Notes under the pieces: generated by a model | Database searches by the model: none | Told to the model about the DNA's origin: nothing | Seen by the model: only the letters and a program-made list of their open reading frames with translations | DNA from: Campylobacter concisus | GTDB lineage: Bacteria > Campylobacterota > Campylobacteria > Campylobacterales > Campylobacteraceae | Reading direction: 5' to 3' | NCBI RefSeq assembly: GCF_003049085.1 | Contig: NZ_PIQX01000002.1 | Coordinates: 186,001 to 250,000, forward strand | Length of the DNA: 64,000 bases | Made by a program: the position numbers and the translations under genes | Shown here: positions 1-8,325 of the stretch, in pieces | Position numbering within the stretch: position 1 is the first letter of the stretch | Layout of the letters: each line of letters starts with the position of its first letter

Positions 1-216
1 CTTGCTGGTCACACTGATAGCGTAGGTGCAGAAGCTTATAACCAAAAACTATCTGAAAAAAGAGCAAAAGCAGTAGCTGATGTTCTTGCTGGCTATGGAG
101 TAAGCGAGGATAAAATTTCAACAGTTGGCTACGGTGAGCTTAAACCAATTGCTACAAATAAAACTAAAGAAGGCCGCGCTCAAAATAGACGCGTTGAAGC
201 TACTTTCAATAAATAA
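1..216 (+). CDS. cadF: OmpA-family outer membrane protein, C-terminal part (CadF-like), cut by window edge
   Basis: The open frame enters at base 1 and encodes the last 71 residues of an OmpA-like peptidoglycan-binding domain. The signature [12 protein letters not shown] is followed by LSEKRAKAV and then GRAQNRRVE near the end, the usual order of this fold. The domain anchors an outer membrane beta barrel to the cell wall. In Campylobacter jejuni the fibronectin-binding adhesin CadF ends with a very similar domain and is followed by a HAD hydrolase gene, as here. The CadF assignment therefore rests on sequence style plus neighbour; only the OmpA domain itself is seen directly. A hairpin terminator follows. 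Confidence 0.8.
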   Translation, partial: LAGHTDSVGAEAYNQKLSEKRAKAVADVLAGYGVSEDKISTVGYGELKPIATNKTKEGRAQNRRVEATFNK

Positions 217-243
217 TCTTATTATTTAAAGTTACTTTTTTAT

Positions 244-271
244 GGGCTTAGCTTCGGCTAGGCCCTTTTTT
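244..271 (+). terminator. Rho-independent terminator after cadF-like gene
   Basis: A 9-bp stem (GGGCTTAGC with GCTAGGCCC, one G-T wobble) closes a TTCG tetraloop and runs straight into six T residues. It lies 28 bases past the stop codon and ends just before the ribosome binding site of the next gene. Confidence 0.85.
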
Positions 272-289
272 ATTTCTACGGAGAAAATG

Positions 290-928
290 ATGAAAAAAAC
301 CATACTTTTTGATTTAGACGGTACACTTATTGACTCGACTTCGGCTATTTTAAAAGGATTTGATAGAGCTTTTTTATCTCATGGCAAAAAAGAGCCAGAC
401 CATAATGTATTAAAGTCTTTGGTTGGTCATCCGCTTGAAATAATGTTTGAAAGACTTGGTGCAAGCAAAAATTTAATTGATAGCTATATAAAAGAGTATA
501 AAGCTTGCTACGAAAAAAATTATCTTAATGAGACGGTACTCTTAGATTATGCAAATGAAGCATTGAAGGAGGCAAGTAGCTTTGCTGATGTAGGTATAGT
601 TACTACGAAAACTTCAAAATTTTCTATTATCTTGCTTGAGCATTTGGGGGTTATGAAATATATAAAAACTGTTATTGGAAGAGACGATGTTGCTAATCCA
701 AAACCAAATCCAGAACCTATAAATTTGGCTTTAGATAGACTTAATAAAGATAAAAATAATGCATTTATGGTAGGTGATACCATTATGGATCTAATGGCTG
801 CACAAGCTGCCTTTGTTACAGGCGTGGGTCTAACTTGTGGATATGGTCAAAAGAGTGATTTGGAGAATTTTAGTAAACATATTTTCTCAAACCCATTTGA
901 AGCCGTTAGCTTTATAGAAGAGGTTTGA
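290..928 (+). CDS. HAD-superfamily hydrolase, phosphoglycolate phosphatase-like
   Basis: A 212-residue haloacid dehalogenase-type phosphatase. Motif I DLDGTL carries the nucleophilic Asp and the acid/base Asp close to the N-terminus. A helical cap region follows, then motif II around VTTK, and motif IV MVGDTIMDL near residue 165 supplies the Mg-binding acids. The architecture fits the Gph/PGP subgroup acting on small phosphomonoesters in the cytoplasm; the substrate cannot be read from sequence. I place the start at the second of two adjacent ATGs because GGAG at 280-283 is then six bases away. An upstream in-frame ATG at 242 lies inside the terminator hairpin and is unlikely. C. jejuni has a HAD gene in the same place after cadF. 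Confidence 0.85.
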   Translation: MKKTILFDLDGTLIDSTSAILKGFDRAFLSHGKKEPDHNVLKSLVGHPLEIMFERLGASKNLIDSYIKEYKACYEKNYLNETVLLDYANEALKEASSFADVGIVTTKTSKFSIILLEHLGVMKYIKTVIGRDDVANPKPNPEPINLALDRLNKDKNNAFMVGDTIMDLMAAQAAFVTGVGLTCGYGQKSDLENFSKHIFSNPFEAVSFIEEV

Positions 929-1174
929 TAATCTAATATCCCCAAACTGCTTATCCTTTAAAGTAAATTTAACCTAACGTTTAGCTTGCTTGGTTATAAA
1001 ATTTACTCCAAAAAATTTATTACCTTTGTTTGGCGCAAAATCTTTTTAAAAATATTTATTATGAATTTTTACATCTAAATTACTTAAATTGATTTTCTTA
1101 ATAGCCTACTTTCATAGTAAATTTATCTTATTTAAAATATGAAAATTTATCTAAAACTAGCTAATTTTAGGAGA

Positions 1175-2299
1175 TCATAGATTTAAGACCCTAGCCACTT
1201 TTAGGGCGCTTGCAAATGCAAAATGCAAGTTATATCCGCCAAGCATGCCAGTGATGTCCAAGACTTCACCAATAAAATAAAGCCCCTTAACGCTATAAGC
1301 TTGTAAATTTTCATCTAAAAATTCGCTCTTTACGCCACCTTTTGTAACCTCCGCTCTTTCAAAGCCAAATGTCCCAGCTGGGGCAAACTCATAAGCAAAA
1401 AGCCTTTTTATTATTTGTCTATCATTGTCGTTAAATTCATAAAAGGCTCTGTCTTTTAAGCCAAAATTTTTTAAAACCTCCAGTACAAATCTCTTTGGTA
1501 AGGGCAAAACCGAACTAAGCTGCTTTTTGCCATTTATTAAATTTTTCTCATTAAATTTGGGTAAAAAATTTATACAAATTCGACCTTTTTGCCAAAATAA
1601 CGAGGCGTTTAGTATCGCTGGTCCGCTTATGCCTCTATGTGTAAAAAGTAAGTCTCCACTAAATTTATGGCTATTTATCTCCACATCTGCGTTTAGGCTG
1701 ACGCCACTAAGTTCTTTAAACCAAAACTCATCTTTTTGTACGCTAAATCCGACAAGTGCAGGTGCAAGAGCTGATGTCTCAATACCAAAATCATTTGCTA
1801 TTTTATAGCCAATGTCGCTTGCGCCAAGGGCTTTGTAGCTTAGTCCGCCACTTGCTATGACTAAATTTCTAGCTCTAAATTTCTCATCTTTTGTCAAAAT
1901 TTCAAAAATTCCATCTACTTTTTTAGCGCCAAGAACCTCTTTATTGTAAAAAATATCCGCTTTTTGTCTTTTCAGAAGTACGTTTAAAACGCTCTTTGCA
2001 CCGCTATCGCAGAAAAATTGATTTTGCTTTTGCTCACTAAATTTAAGCTCGCTAAAAAATTTTAAAACTTGATTTGGAGTCAATTTTTTTAAAATTTGCT
2101 CTATAAATTTTTGCTCGCCAAGGTAGTTTTTAGCGCTTATAAAGCGATTTGTGATGTTACATCTGCCTCCACCACTTGCTAGGATCTTTTTGCCAGCACT
2201 ACTATTTTTTTCTAAGATAGCAATCTTTTTACCCTTTAAATTTGCCCCTAAAAAGAGCCCGCTAGCGCCAGCACCAATGATGATGACGTCATAGATCAA
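1175..2299 (-). CDS. NAD(P)/FAD-dependent oxidoreductase, BaiN/HI0933 (YhiN) family
   Basis: A 374-residue flavoprotein. The N-terminal Rossmann motif GAGASGLFLG binds the FAD ADP moiety, and GKKILASGGGRCNIT is the second family signature. ASGGLSYKALGASDIGY lies mid-protein, and the C-terminal block GEVLDITGMLGGYNLHFA closes the FAD site. Length and motif order match the HI0933-like family, whose physiological reaction is poorly defined. It overlaps the upstream MFS gene by four bases (ATGA), so the two are probably co-transcribed and translationally coupled. The 246-bp stretch between this gene and the HAD gene, which converge, is very AT-rich; I see no further gene in it. Confidence 0.85.
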   Translation of the reverse strand: MIYDVIIIGAGASGLFLGANLKGKKIAILEKNSSAGKKILASGGGRCNITNRFISAKNYLGEQKFIEQILKKLTPNQVLKFFSELKFSEQKQNQFFCDSGAKSVLNVLLKRQKADIFYNKEVLGAKKVDGIFEILTKDEKFRARNLVIASGGLSYKALGASDIGYKIANDFGIETSALAPALVGFSVQKDEFWFKELSGVSLNADVEINSHKFSGDLLFTHRGISGPAILNASLFWQKGRICINFLPKFNEKNLINGKKQLSSVLPLPKRFVLEVLKNFGLKDRAFYEFNDNDRQIIKRLFAYEFAPAGTFGFERAEVTKGGVKSEFLDENLQAYSVKGLYFIGEVLDITGMLGGYNLHFAFASALKVARVLNL

Positions 2300-3597
2300 A
2301 ACTTCAAGCTCTCTTTTAAAGCAGCCTCGCTTGTTAGGCGAGAGTCAAATTTGATCACTTGATTTTTCTCGTTTTTGTAATAATCGACTACGCCTTTTTG
2401 GCTATTTAGTAACTCTAAATTTAAGCTTACTTCAGGGCTTAGATAGATATTTTTAAAAATTCTTGGATCGCTTAAGCTAAAGAGCAAAACAAGCCATATC
2501 ACGCAAAGCACCACGCAGATGACGGCTAGTACTTTAAAACCAAAGGCATGCAATATATACCCACCAAATGCACCTCCAACAAAGCTTCCCAGATAGCCAA
2601 ATGAATTAAATACACCAAGGGCTGAGCCTTTTTGTGAGGATTTTACAAATTTTGTTGCGGTTGATTGCATGATGGGCTCATGAAGGTTAAAACCTATGAA
2701 AAATATAGCAACTCCCAAAACGAAGATAAAAAGCGTAAAGCTAATAGCAAAAATAGTGTAGGTTAGGGCAAAAAGCAGCGTGCCAGCTATCAAGATGACC
2801 TTGCTAAGTCCCTTGCCATCGCCAAGGGCGCCAGCTAGCCCCATAGCTAAAAAGCCAAGCACGGCGCCAAGCGAATAGACTTTGTAAAGCTCACTGCTTT
2901 CGTAGCCATACTCTTTTACTAAAACGATAGGGATCACCAAAAATGCGATGCTTGCTAGCATCTTTTGCATAAAAGAAGTAAAATTTATGATCATGTAGTC
3001 TTTTTGTAAAAACAGCTTACCAAATGGTACTTTTTCACTTTTAGCGCTCACTTTTATCTCTTTTGGCACAACGGTGTAGAGAAGTACAATGCAAAGTAGG
3101 CTAAGAGCGGCACTTAGGTAAAAGAGACTTGAAAGTCCGTAGTCTTTGGCAAGAAGTGGCCCAAGTACCATCGAAAGCGTGAAGCTAAGCCCTATAAAAG
3201 CTCCCATTATCGCCATGGCTTTTGAGCGTTTTTCTTCTGTTATATAGTCACTTATCATCGCAGTTGCAACTGCTCCGATAGCACCTACGCCTTGTAAAAA
3301 TCTACCAAATAGCATGGTAAAAATATCGCTTGTAAGTGCACAAATTATTGAGCCGATGATAAAAACCAAAAGTCCGATCGTTAATGTTTTTTTGCGTCCT
3401 ATCCTATCCGAGAGCGCTCCAAAAGGCACTTGAAATATCATCTGCGAGATCGCATAGACGCCTACTATTAGCCCTACTAAAAACTCGTTTGCTCCGCGTA
3501 AATTTAAGGCATAAAGGCTAAGCACTGGCAAAACTATAAAAAGACCTAAAAATCTGCTTGCTATGATAAAAGATAGTGGTAAAACGCTTTTTAACAT
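2296..3597 (-). CDS. MFS transporter (drug/metabolite exporter type)
   Basis: A 433-residue inner membrane protein with about 12 hydrophobic helices. The MFS motif A, GALSDRIGRKK, lies between helices 2 and 3, and the helix 4-5 region contains GRFLQGVGAIGAVATAM, typical of proton-driven multidrug-type exporters. The last 60 residues form a soluble C-terminal tail not needed for the fold. It is the first gene of a two-gene minus-strand unit with the flavoprotein; it starts 86 bases from the divergently transcribed rdgB start region, so a promoter lies in that gap. The substrate is not predictable. Confidence 0.85.
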   Translation of the reverse strand: MLKSVLPLSFIIASRFLGLFIVLPVLSLYALNLRGANEFLVGLIVGVYAISQMIFQVPFGALSDRIGRKKTLTIGLLVFIIGSIICALTSDIFTMLFGRFLQGVGAIGAVATAMISDYITEEKRSKAMAIMGAFIGLSFTLSMVLGPLLAKDYGLSSLFYLSAALSLLCIVLLYTVVPKEIKVSAKSEKVPFGKLFLQKDYMIINFTSFMQKMLASIAFLVIPIVLVKEYGYESSELYKVYSLGAVLGFLAMGLAGALGDGKGLSKVILIAGTLLFALTYTIFAISFTLFIFVLGVAIFFIGFNLHEPIMQSTATKFVKSSQKGSALGVFNSFGYLGSFVGGAFGGYILHAFGFKVLAVICVVLCVIWLVLLFSLSDPRIFKNIYLSPEVSLNLELLNSQKGVVDYYKNEKNQVIKFDSRLTSEAALKESLKF

Positions 3598-3677
3598 AAA
3601 ATTTTCCTTATTTTTAAAAGGACTAAGTTTATCATTTTAACGCTAATTTAAATTTAAAAATTTAATCTACTTTTTTG

Positions 3678-3683
3678 TAAAAT
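3678..3683 (+). promoter_or_regulatory. Probable -10 element for rdgB
   Basis: TAAAAT preceded by TG and a run of T residues fits the extended -10 plus T-rich upstream region typical of Campylobacter sigma-70 promoters. It lies 28 bases before the chosen rdgB start. Confidence 0.45.
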
Positions 3684-3710
3684 ATGCCCAAAAATCAAGG
3701 AGCTCTTGCA

Positions 3711-4352
3711 ATGAAGATCGTGCTTGCGACATCAAATTTAGACAAAGTAAAAGAGATAAAAGAGTATTTAAAAGGCTATGAAATTTACGCTCTAAGCGAG
3801 GTCGTAAAGCCATTTGAGATCGTTGAAGATGGCAGCACTTTTCAGCAAAATGCACTCATAAAGTCAAAAGCTGTTTTTGCAAAGCTTAAAGAGCAGGGGC
3901 TTGATAATGAGTTTATCGCTCTTAGCGATGATAGCGGCATTAGCGTGGATGCACTTGGCGGTGAGCCAGGGATCTACTCAGCTCGCTATTTTGACCTTGA
4001 TGAAAATGGCAAAGTATGCGGTAAAAACGCAAATGACGCAAACAATAGAGCAAAACTCATTAGCAAGCTAAAGGCGCTAAATTTAGAGAGTTCATCAGCG
4101 CACTATACTGCCTGTATCGCTATTAGCTCAAAATTTGGTGATTACACTACGCATGGCTTTATGTATGGAAGGGCGATTGATGAGGAGCGTGGCACAAATG
4201 GCTTTGGCTACGACGCGCTCTTTATCCCAGATGGCTTTACTAAAACGCTTGGTGAGCTAGATAATGAGACGAAGCTTAAAATTTCTCACCGTTCAAAGGG
4301 ACTTGAGCTTGCAAATTTCGTGCTAAAAAGTCTAAAGAAAAACTTTAGTTAA
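3711..4352 (+). CDS. rdgB: Non-canonical purine NTP pyrophosphatase (RdgB/HAM1 family)
   Basis: A 213-residue Ham1-type enzyme that hydrolyses ITP, dITP and XTP to the monophosphate and pyrophosphate, keeping deaminated purines out of nucleic acids. The N-terminal SNLDKVKEIKEYL, the central ALSDDSGISVDALGGEPGIYSARY block with the metal-binding acids, and the C-terminal TNGFGYDALFIP and SHRSKGLE motifs are all present in order. I place the start at ATG 3711 because AAGGAG at 3697-3702 sits eight bases upstream; the longer frame from 3684 would contain that site. The 3' end overlaps the convergent TPR gene by eight bases. Confidence 0.92.
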   Translation: MKIVLATSNLDKVKEIKEYLKGYEIYALSEVVKPFEIVEDGSTFQQNALIKSKAVFAKLKEQGLDNEFIALSDDSGISVDALGGEPGIYSARYFDLDENGKVCGKNANDANNRAKLISKLKALNLESSSAHYTACIAISSKFGDYTTHGFMYGRAIDEERGTNGFGYDALFIPDGFTKTLGELDNETKLKISHRSKGLELANFVLKSLKKNFS

Positions 4353-5067
4353 GCCCATTTAGCCCTTTGTTAGCTCTCTCTAAAAGATCCAGTGCGCGAG
4401 GATTTTGCTCTTTTCCATTTAAAATTTCAAGCACTTTTTTGTAGTTTTGGGTAGCTTCGTCCTTTTGATTAAGCTTTGCTAGGTCGTTAGCAAGCTCTAC
4501 TAAAAGCTCTGATCGCACAAGCTCGTTGCTGCTTAACTCTGGCGTGATATCAAGTAAATTTAGCGCTAAAAGGTGGTTTTCGTGGGCTTTGTCAAATTCG
4601 TTTTTTAGGTAGTAGGCGCTAGCGATGCCTTTTATACAGATGAGTTCGTCGTTCATTGGGGCATTTGGCGCGTTGTCATAAATTTTTAGAGCTTCTTGAA
4701 AATTAGCAAGTGCTTCGTCGTATCTGCCTAGCACCTTTTGTGCCGCACCTAGGCTATGATAAGAGCGAGCTAGTAGCAGCTTGTCGCTAACGTTTGCCGC
4801 AAGCTCTAGGGCTCTTTGTGAGAGCTCTAACGCCTTTTGTGGCTCTTTATTTACCATGCAAATGCTAGCGCTATTTATGAGCGAAGTGATCGCCTGCTCG
4901 GTGTTGCCCTCTTTTAAGCAGACATCAGTCGCTTGCTCGGCTAAATTTATGGCTCTCTCCAAATTTCTATCGCTTTTATAAAACTCCCTCACACTCTCTT
5001 GTATTAGCTCGTCACAGCTACTTGCAAAGAGGCAAATAGGCGCTAAAAATGGCAAAATTTTCTTCAT
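4345..5067 (-). CDS. TPR-repeat protein, exported (possible lipoprotein)
   Basis: A 240-residue protein beginning with a signal peptide (MKKILPFLAPICLFASSC); the Cys after ASS might be a lipoprotein attachment site, although the position -3 residue is not the usual Leu. The rest is alpha-helical with several tetratricopeptide-like repeats, e.g. AINLAEQATDVCLKEGN, YHSLGAAQKVLGRYDEALANF and DKAHENHLLALNLLD. TPR arrays usually mediate protein-protein contacts; no enzymatic domain is visible. It converges on rdgB with an eight-base overlap of the 3' ends. No function can be assigned. Confidence 0.75.
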   Translation of the reverse strand: MKKILPFLAPICLFASSCDELIQESVREFYKSDRNLERAINLAEQATDVCLKEGNTEQAITSLINSASICMVNKEPQKALELSQRALELAANVSDKLLLARSYHSLGAAQKVLGRYDEALANFQEALKIYDNAPNAPMNDELICIKGIASAYYLKNEFDKAHENHLLALNLLDITPELSSNELVRSELLVELANDLAKLNQKDEATQNYKKVLEILNGKEQNPRALDLLERANKGLNGLN

Positions 5068-5131
5068 CTTTTTACCTTTAAATTTTTGCCTTATTTTACC
5101 TTTTAAAGCGAGAAATTTATATTAACTTCGC

Positions 5132-5137
5132 TAAAAT
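5132..5137 (+). promoter_or_regulatory. Probable -10 element for carboxynorspermidine dehydrogenase
   Basis: TAAAAT in the context TTCGCTAAAATC, 23 bases before the start codon and upstream of AAAGGAG. This is the AT-rich flank before the GC-rich block begins. Confidence 0.4.
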
Positions 5138-5160
5138 CACTAAAATTTAAAGGAGCACAA

Positions 5161-6372
5161 ATGTCAAATATCTTAATCATAGGCGCTGGCGGCGTGAGCC
5201 AAGTCGCGACCGTAAAATGCGCGATGAACGCGGACGTTTTTAGCAAGATCACCCTTGCTAGCCGCACCAAAAGCAAGTGCGACGCGATCGCCAAATTTAT
5301 CAAAGACCGCCTAGGTGTCGTTATCGACACCGCCCAGATCGACGCGGACGATACCGATGCTGTGGTCGCGCTCATCAAAAAAACGGGTGCCGATTTGCTT
5401 TTAAATGTGGCGCTGCCGTATCAGGACCTAACCCTCATGGACTCGTGCTCTCGCGTCGGCATCCAATACATCGACACCGCAAACTACGAGCGCCCCGACA
5501 CGGCGAAATTTGAATACAAGCTGCAGTGGGCGAAAGACGGCGAGTTCAAAGCCGCAAACACGATGGCGCTGCTGGGAAGCGGCTTTGATCCGGGCGTAAC
5601 GAACGTATTTTGCGCCTACGCACAGCAAAATCTCTTTGACGAGATCCATGAGATCGACATCCTAGACTGCAACGCAGGCGATCACGGCTACCCGTTCGCG
5701 ACGAATTTCAACCCCGAAATCAACCTGCGAGAAGTGAGCGCAAAGGGCCGCTACTGGGAGCGCGGCGAGTGGAAAGAAACCGAGCCGATGCAGATAATGT
5801 TTAAATGGGACTATCCAAAAGTGGGCGTCAAAGACAGCTACCTGCTCTACCACGAGGAGCTAGAAAGCCTCGTTAAAAACATCAAAGGATTAAAGCGAAT
5901 CCGCTTTTTCATGACTTTCGGACAGAGCTACCTAACTCACATGAAGTGTCTAGAAAACGTCGGCATGCTGCGCATCGACGAGGTCGAGCATAACGGCGTA
6001 AAAATCGTGCCGATACAGTTTTTAAAGACCTTACTGCCTGATCCTGCGTCGCTAGGCCCTCGCACGAAGGGCAAAACCAACATCGGCTGCGTGATCCGCG
6101 GGCTCAAAGACGGCAAAGAGCGTCAAGTCTATATCTACAACGTCTGCGACCATGAGGCTTGCTACGCTGAGACGGGCGCGCAGGCAGTGAGCTACACGAC
6201 TGGCGTGCCTGCGATGATCGGCTCGATGATGGTTGCAAAAGGCATCTGGAGCGGAAAAGGCGTCTTTAATATGGAAAATTTCGACGCCAAGCCTTTCATG
6301 GACGAGCTAAATAAGCAGGGGTTGCCATGGGAGATCATCGAAATGAAGCCAGGAGAAAGATACGAAGTCTAA
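5161..6372 (+). CDS. Carboxynorspermidine/carboxyspermidine dehydrogenase, saccharopine dehydrogenase family
   Basis: A 403-residue NAD(P)-dependent enzyme. The Rossmann motif LIIGAGGVSQVAT opens the protein; GSGFDPGVTNVFCAYAQ at about residues 138-154 and the C-terminal TGVPAMIGSMM are family signatures of saccharopine dehydrogenase-like carboxypolyamine dehydrogenases. In Campylobacter this enzyme condenses putrescine (or diaminopropane) with aspartate semialdehyde, and NspC then decarboxylates the product to spermidine; nspC is present 9.5 kb downstream. RBS AAAGGAG lies at 5150-5156. Codon third positions are strikingly G/C-rich compared with both flanks (many GCG, GAC, ATC, CGC codons), pointing to acquisition or replacement by recombination. 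True lysine-pathway saccharopine dehydrogenase is less likely given the partner enzyme. Confidence 0.88.
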   Translation: MSNILIIGAGGVSQVATVKCAMNADVFSKITLASRTKSKCDAIAKFIKDRLGVVIDTAQIDADDTDAVVALIKKTGADLLLNVALPYQDLTLMDSCSRVGIQYIDTANYERPDTAKFEYKLQWAKDGEFKAANTMALLGSGFDPGVTNVFCAYAQQNLFDEIHEIDILDCNAGDHGYPFATNFNPEINLREVSAKGRYWERGEWKETEPMQIMFKWDYPKVGVKDSYLLYHEELESLVKNIKGLKRIRFFMTFGQSYLTHMKCLENVGMLRIDEVEHNGVKIVPIQFLKTLLPDPASLGPRTKGKTNIGCVIRGLKDGKERQVYIYNVCDHEACYAETGAQAVSYTTGVPAMIGSMMVAKGIWSGKGVFNMENFDAKPFMDELNKQGLPWEIIEMKPGERYEV

Positions 6373-6406
6373 ATTTAGGCTTGTCTTTTTCTACTTATAC
6401 TTCGTT

Positions 6407-6464
6407 GAAATTTGATTTTTAATGCTACGTATTACATATACGCTCCGCTTAAAAATCAAATTTC
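6407..6464. repeat. 16-bp perfect inverted repeat with 26-nt spacer
   Basis: GAAATTTGATTTTTAA at 6407-6422 is the exact reverse complement of bases 6449-6464. The 26-base spacer is more GC-rich (TGCTACG...CGCTCCG). It begins 35 bases past the stop codon of the preceding gene. It lacks a directly adjoining T-run, so it is not a textbook terminator, though it could stop transcription in either direction or be the footprint of a small mobile repeat. Confidence 0.75.
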
Positions 6465-6612
6465 GCCTCGTCTAAGCGAAAAATACTTCACCTTACCCTA
6501 TCGTATTTAAATTTCCAGTTTAAATTTTACCTCGCCTGCATTTAAATTTATGCCTGAAATTTCATATCGAATTTACTCCAAGCTTCCACATCGAAAAGCG
6601 TTTAAATTTAGC

Positions 6613-6618
6613 TATAAT
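6613..6618 (+). promoter_or_regulatory. Probable -10 element for Bcr/CflA exporter
   Basis: A perfect TATAAT in the context TTTAGCTATAATCG, typical of Campylobacter promoters. It lies about 100 bases upstream of the exporter start, leaving a roughly 95-base leader. Confidence 0.55.
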
Positions 6619-6717
6619 CGCGCCAATTTTATCAAAACAAATTTGAGTAAATTTAAAACTCTCAATCTCTAGTCGCGCAAACCCTGCGCCCACTCAAATA
6701 ACAACAAAAGGAAAAAT

Positions 6718-7884
6718 TTGAACTCCTCAAAAACTTCACTATCTTTTTTAGTCGTGCTAAGCGCGCTCATGGCATGTACATCGCTATCTACGGACGTATA
6801 TTTGCCCGCTATGCCTACGATGGAGCGACAGTTGCATGGCGATGCGGAGCTTACTATAACGGGCTTTTTGATCGGCTTTGCTATAGCGCAGCTCGTATGG
6901 GGGCCTATCAGCGATAGGATCGGGCGTAAAATCCCGCTTTTTATCGGTATGGCGCTCTTTGCGATCGGATCAGTAGGATGCGCGATGTCGGACACTATGG
7001 CTAGCGTAGTGTTCTGGCGCGTGTTTCAGGCCGTGGGCGCGTGCGTAGGACCGATGCTAAGCAGGGCGATGATTAGCGATCTTTTCGGTAGCTCGCAGGC
7101 CGCACAGATGCTCTCTACGCTAGTTATCATCATGGCTATAGCGCCGATAGCGGGTCCGTTATTGGGCGGCGCGATACTGGAGTTTGGCTCTTGGCATGGG
7201 ATATTTTGGCTGATGGCGCTAGCTAGCGCGGTTATGTTTGCGATGATTTTTTCTCTACCGGAGACCTTGCTGCTGCAAAAGCGCTCCACAAAGCCCATCG
7301 TATCGTCTTTTAGAAACTATCTAAGATTATTGCGAGACGCCAAATTTATGCGCTACACTCTTAGCGTGACGTTTTTCTACGTAGCCGCCTATGCGTTTAT
7401 CACGGGCTCATCGTTTGTCTATATCGATTATTTCGGCATTCCTAGCAAATACTACGGATTTTTATTCGGCATAAACATCGTGGGCGTCATGGCGCTAAGT
7501 TTCGTAAATAAAAAGCTGGTAAAGCACTATGCGCTAAATCACCTGCTCATAGTCTCCACGCTCATTGCCGCGCTTGCTGCCGGCGTGCTGTTTGCGTTTG
7601 CGTTTTTCAAAACGGGCGGCGTTCTTGGCGTGATAATCCCGATGTTTTTCGTTTTTAGTATGAACGGCATCATCGCTTCTTGCTCCAATGCCGCCGCTCT
7701 TGATAGCGTGCCGCAGGAGATGAAGGGCTCGGCCGCTGCGCTCATCGGCTCGCTGCAATACGGTAGCGGCATCCTCTCCTCGGCGATGCTTGCGGCGTTT
7801 TCTGCGGGTACGCCGTGGACGATGTCTTGGATAATAGCTCTGTTTGTTTGGCTAAGCGCGCTCGCGGCGTATTTTAATAAATAA
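6718..7884 (+). CDS. Bcr/CflA-family multidrug MFS exporter
   Basis: A 388-residue inner membrane protein with 12 predicted helices. The first helix ends in TDVYLPAMPTM, a hallmark of the Bcr/CflA (drug:H+ antiporter) group; motif A reads GPISDRIGRK, and RVFQAVGACVGPMLSRAMISD marks the helix 4-5 antiporter region. Members export bicyclomycin, sulfonamides, chloramphenicol or cysteine; the substrate here is unknown. The start is TTG at 6718, supported by AAAAGGA at 6706-6712. Like the dehydrogenase before it, the gene is GC-rich with G/C third positions, so both belong to the same compositional block. Confidence 0.87.
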   Translation: MNSSKTSLSFLVVLSALMACTSLSTDVYLPAMPTMERQLHGDAELTITGFLIGFAIAQLVWGPISDRIGRKIPLFIGMALFAIGSVGCAMSDTMASVVFWRVFQAVGACVGPMLSRAMISDLFGSSQAAQMLSTLVIIMAIAPIAGPLLGGAILEFGSWHGIFWLMALASAVMFAMIFSLPETLLLQKRSTKPIVSSFRNYLRLLRDAKFMRYTLSVTFFYVAAYAFITGSSFVYIDYFGIPSKYYGFLFGINIVGVMALSFVNKKLVKHYALNHLLIVSTLIAALAAGVLFAFAFFKTGGVLGVIIPMFFVFSMNGIIASCSNAAALDSVPQEMKGSAAALIGSLQYGSGILSSAMLAAFSAGTPWTMSWIIALFVWLSALAAYFNK

Positions 7885-7983
7885 ATTTAGCCTTGCGGGT
7901 TTGACTCAAATTTCGGTCAAATTCGCAAATTTTAGGTCACCAAAGCCAAAATCAAATTTGAAGCCGACGGGCCTAGCCAAATT

Positions 7984-8307
7984 TTACTTTTTCTTATTTT
8001 CGCTTTTTTGTGCGTTTAACGCCTCAAATTTCTGCTTTAAAATTTTAAAAACCTCGTGCTTGGATAGCTCGTATTTGTCGTATATCACGGCATCATCGTC
8101 GCCGATAGGCTGCATGAGGCCATCAGCCGCGTCGCGGTCTAGTTTACCTCTTTTAAACCTCACGTTTAAAACGTCGATTTTGCGCTTGGCGTCGACCATG
8201 CGAACGCCGATCTCTTCGATATCTTTAAAGTAAAATTTGGCGTTTTTGCCGCCTTTTTGTATGAAAAATCCGTCATCTTCGATTTTTCGGTATCGCAGAA
8301 TAAGAAA
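7984..8307 (-). pseudogene. 5'-truncated remnant of membrane PH-like domain protein
   Basis: The frame 7984-8307 encodes RKIEDDGFFIQKGGK...KFYFKDIEEIG...KLDRDAADGLMQPIGDD...IYDKYELSK, which aligns block by block with residues ~65-150 of the intact 154-residue protein encoded at 14672-15136 (IEDDGFIITKGSK, KFYFKDIDEIA, RLDRDACFGLVQPLGDD, IFDKYELSK). A TAG stop at 8308-8310 precedes the homologous part, and no sequence matching the two N-terminal membrane helices is present. An internal ATG gives a 71-codon frame at 7984-8199, which could still be translated but starts mid-domain. The copy is GC-rich like its neighbours and differs from the homologue at many positions, so it is not a recent duplication from the same genome. 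Confidence 0.75.
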
Positions 8308-8325
8308 CTAGGATAAAGAGGTAAC

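Larger units (their letters stand above)
6373..6717. other. 345-bp intergenic stretch with long inverted repeat and a promoter
   Basis: There is no convincing gene here. It holds a 16-bp perfect inverted repeat (6407-6464, listed separately), several copies of the word AAATTT/TTTAAATTT, and a TATAAT promoter element at 6613-6618 for the downstream exporter. Base composition is intermediate between the GC-rich genes on both sides and the general background. Confidence 0.6.

Noticed and set aside
242-289. HAD phosphatase start at ATG 242
   Set aside because: That ATG lies in the terminator hairpin of the previous gene, and GGAG sits correctly for ATG 290.
5277-5853. Extra frames inside the carboxynorspermidine dehydrogenase gene
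   Set aside because: GC-rich DNA lowers stop frequency in the other frames; none has a ribosome site or recognisable domain.
7901-8233. Plus-strand 110-residue frame over the PH-like remnant
   Set aside because: It is antisense to a frame with clear homology to an intact gene at 14672-15136 and shows low-complexity Ser-rich sequence.
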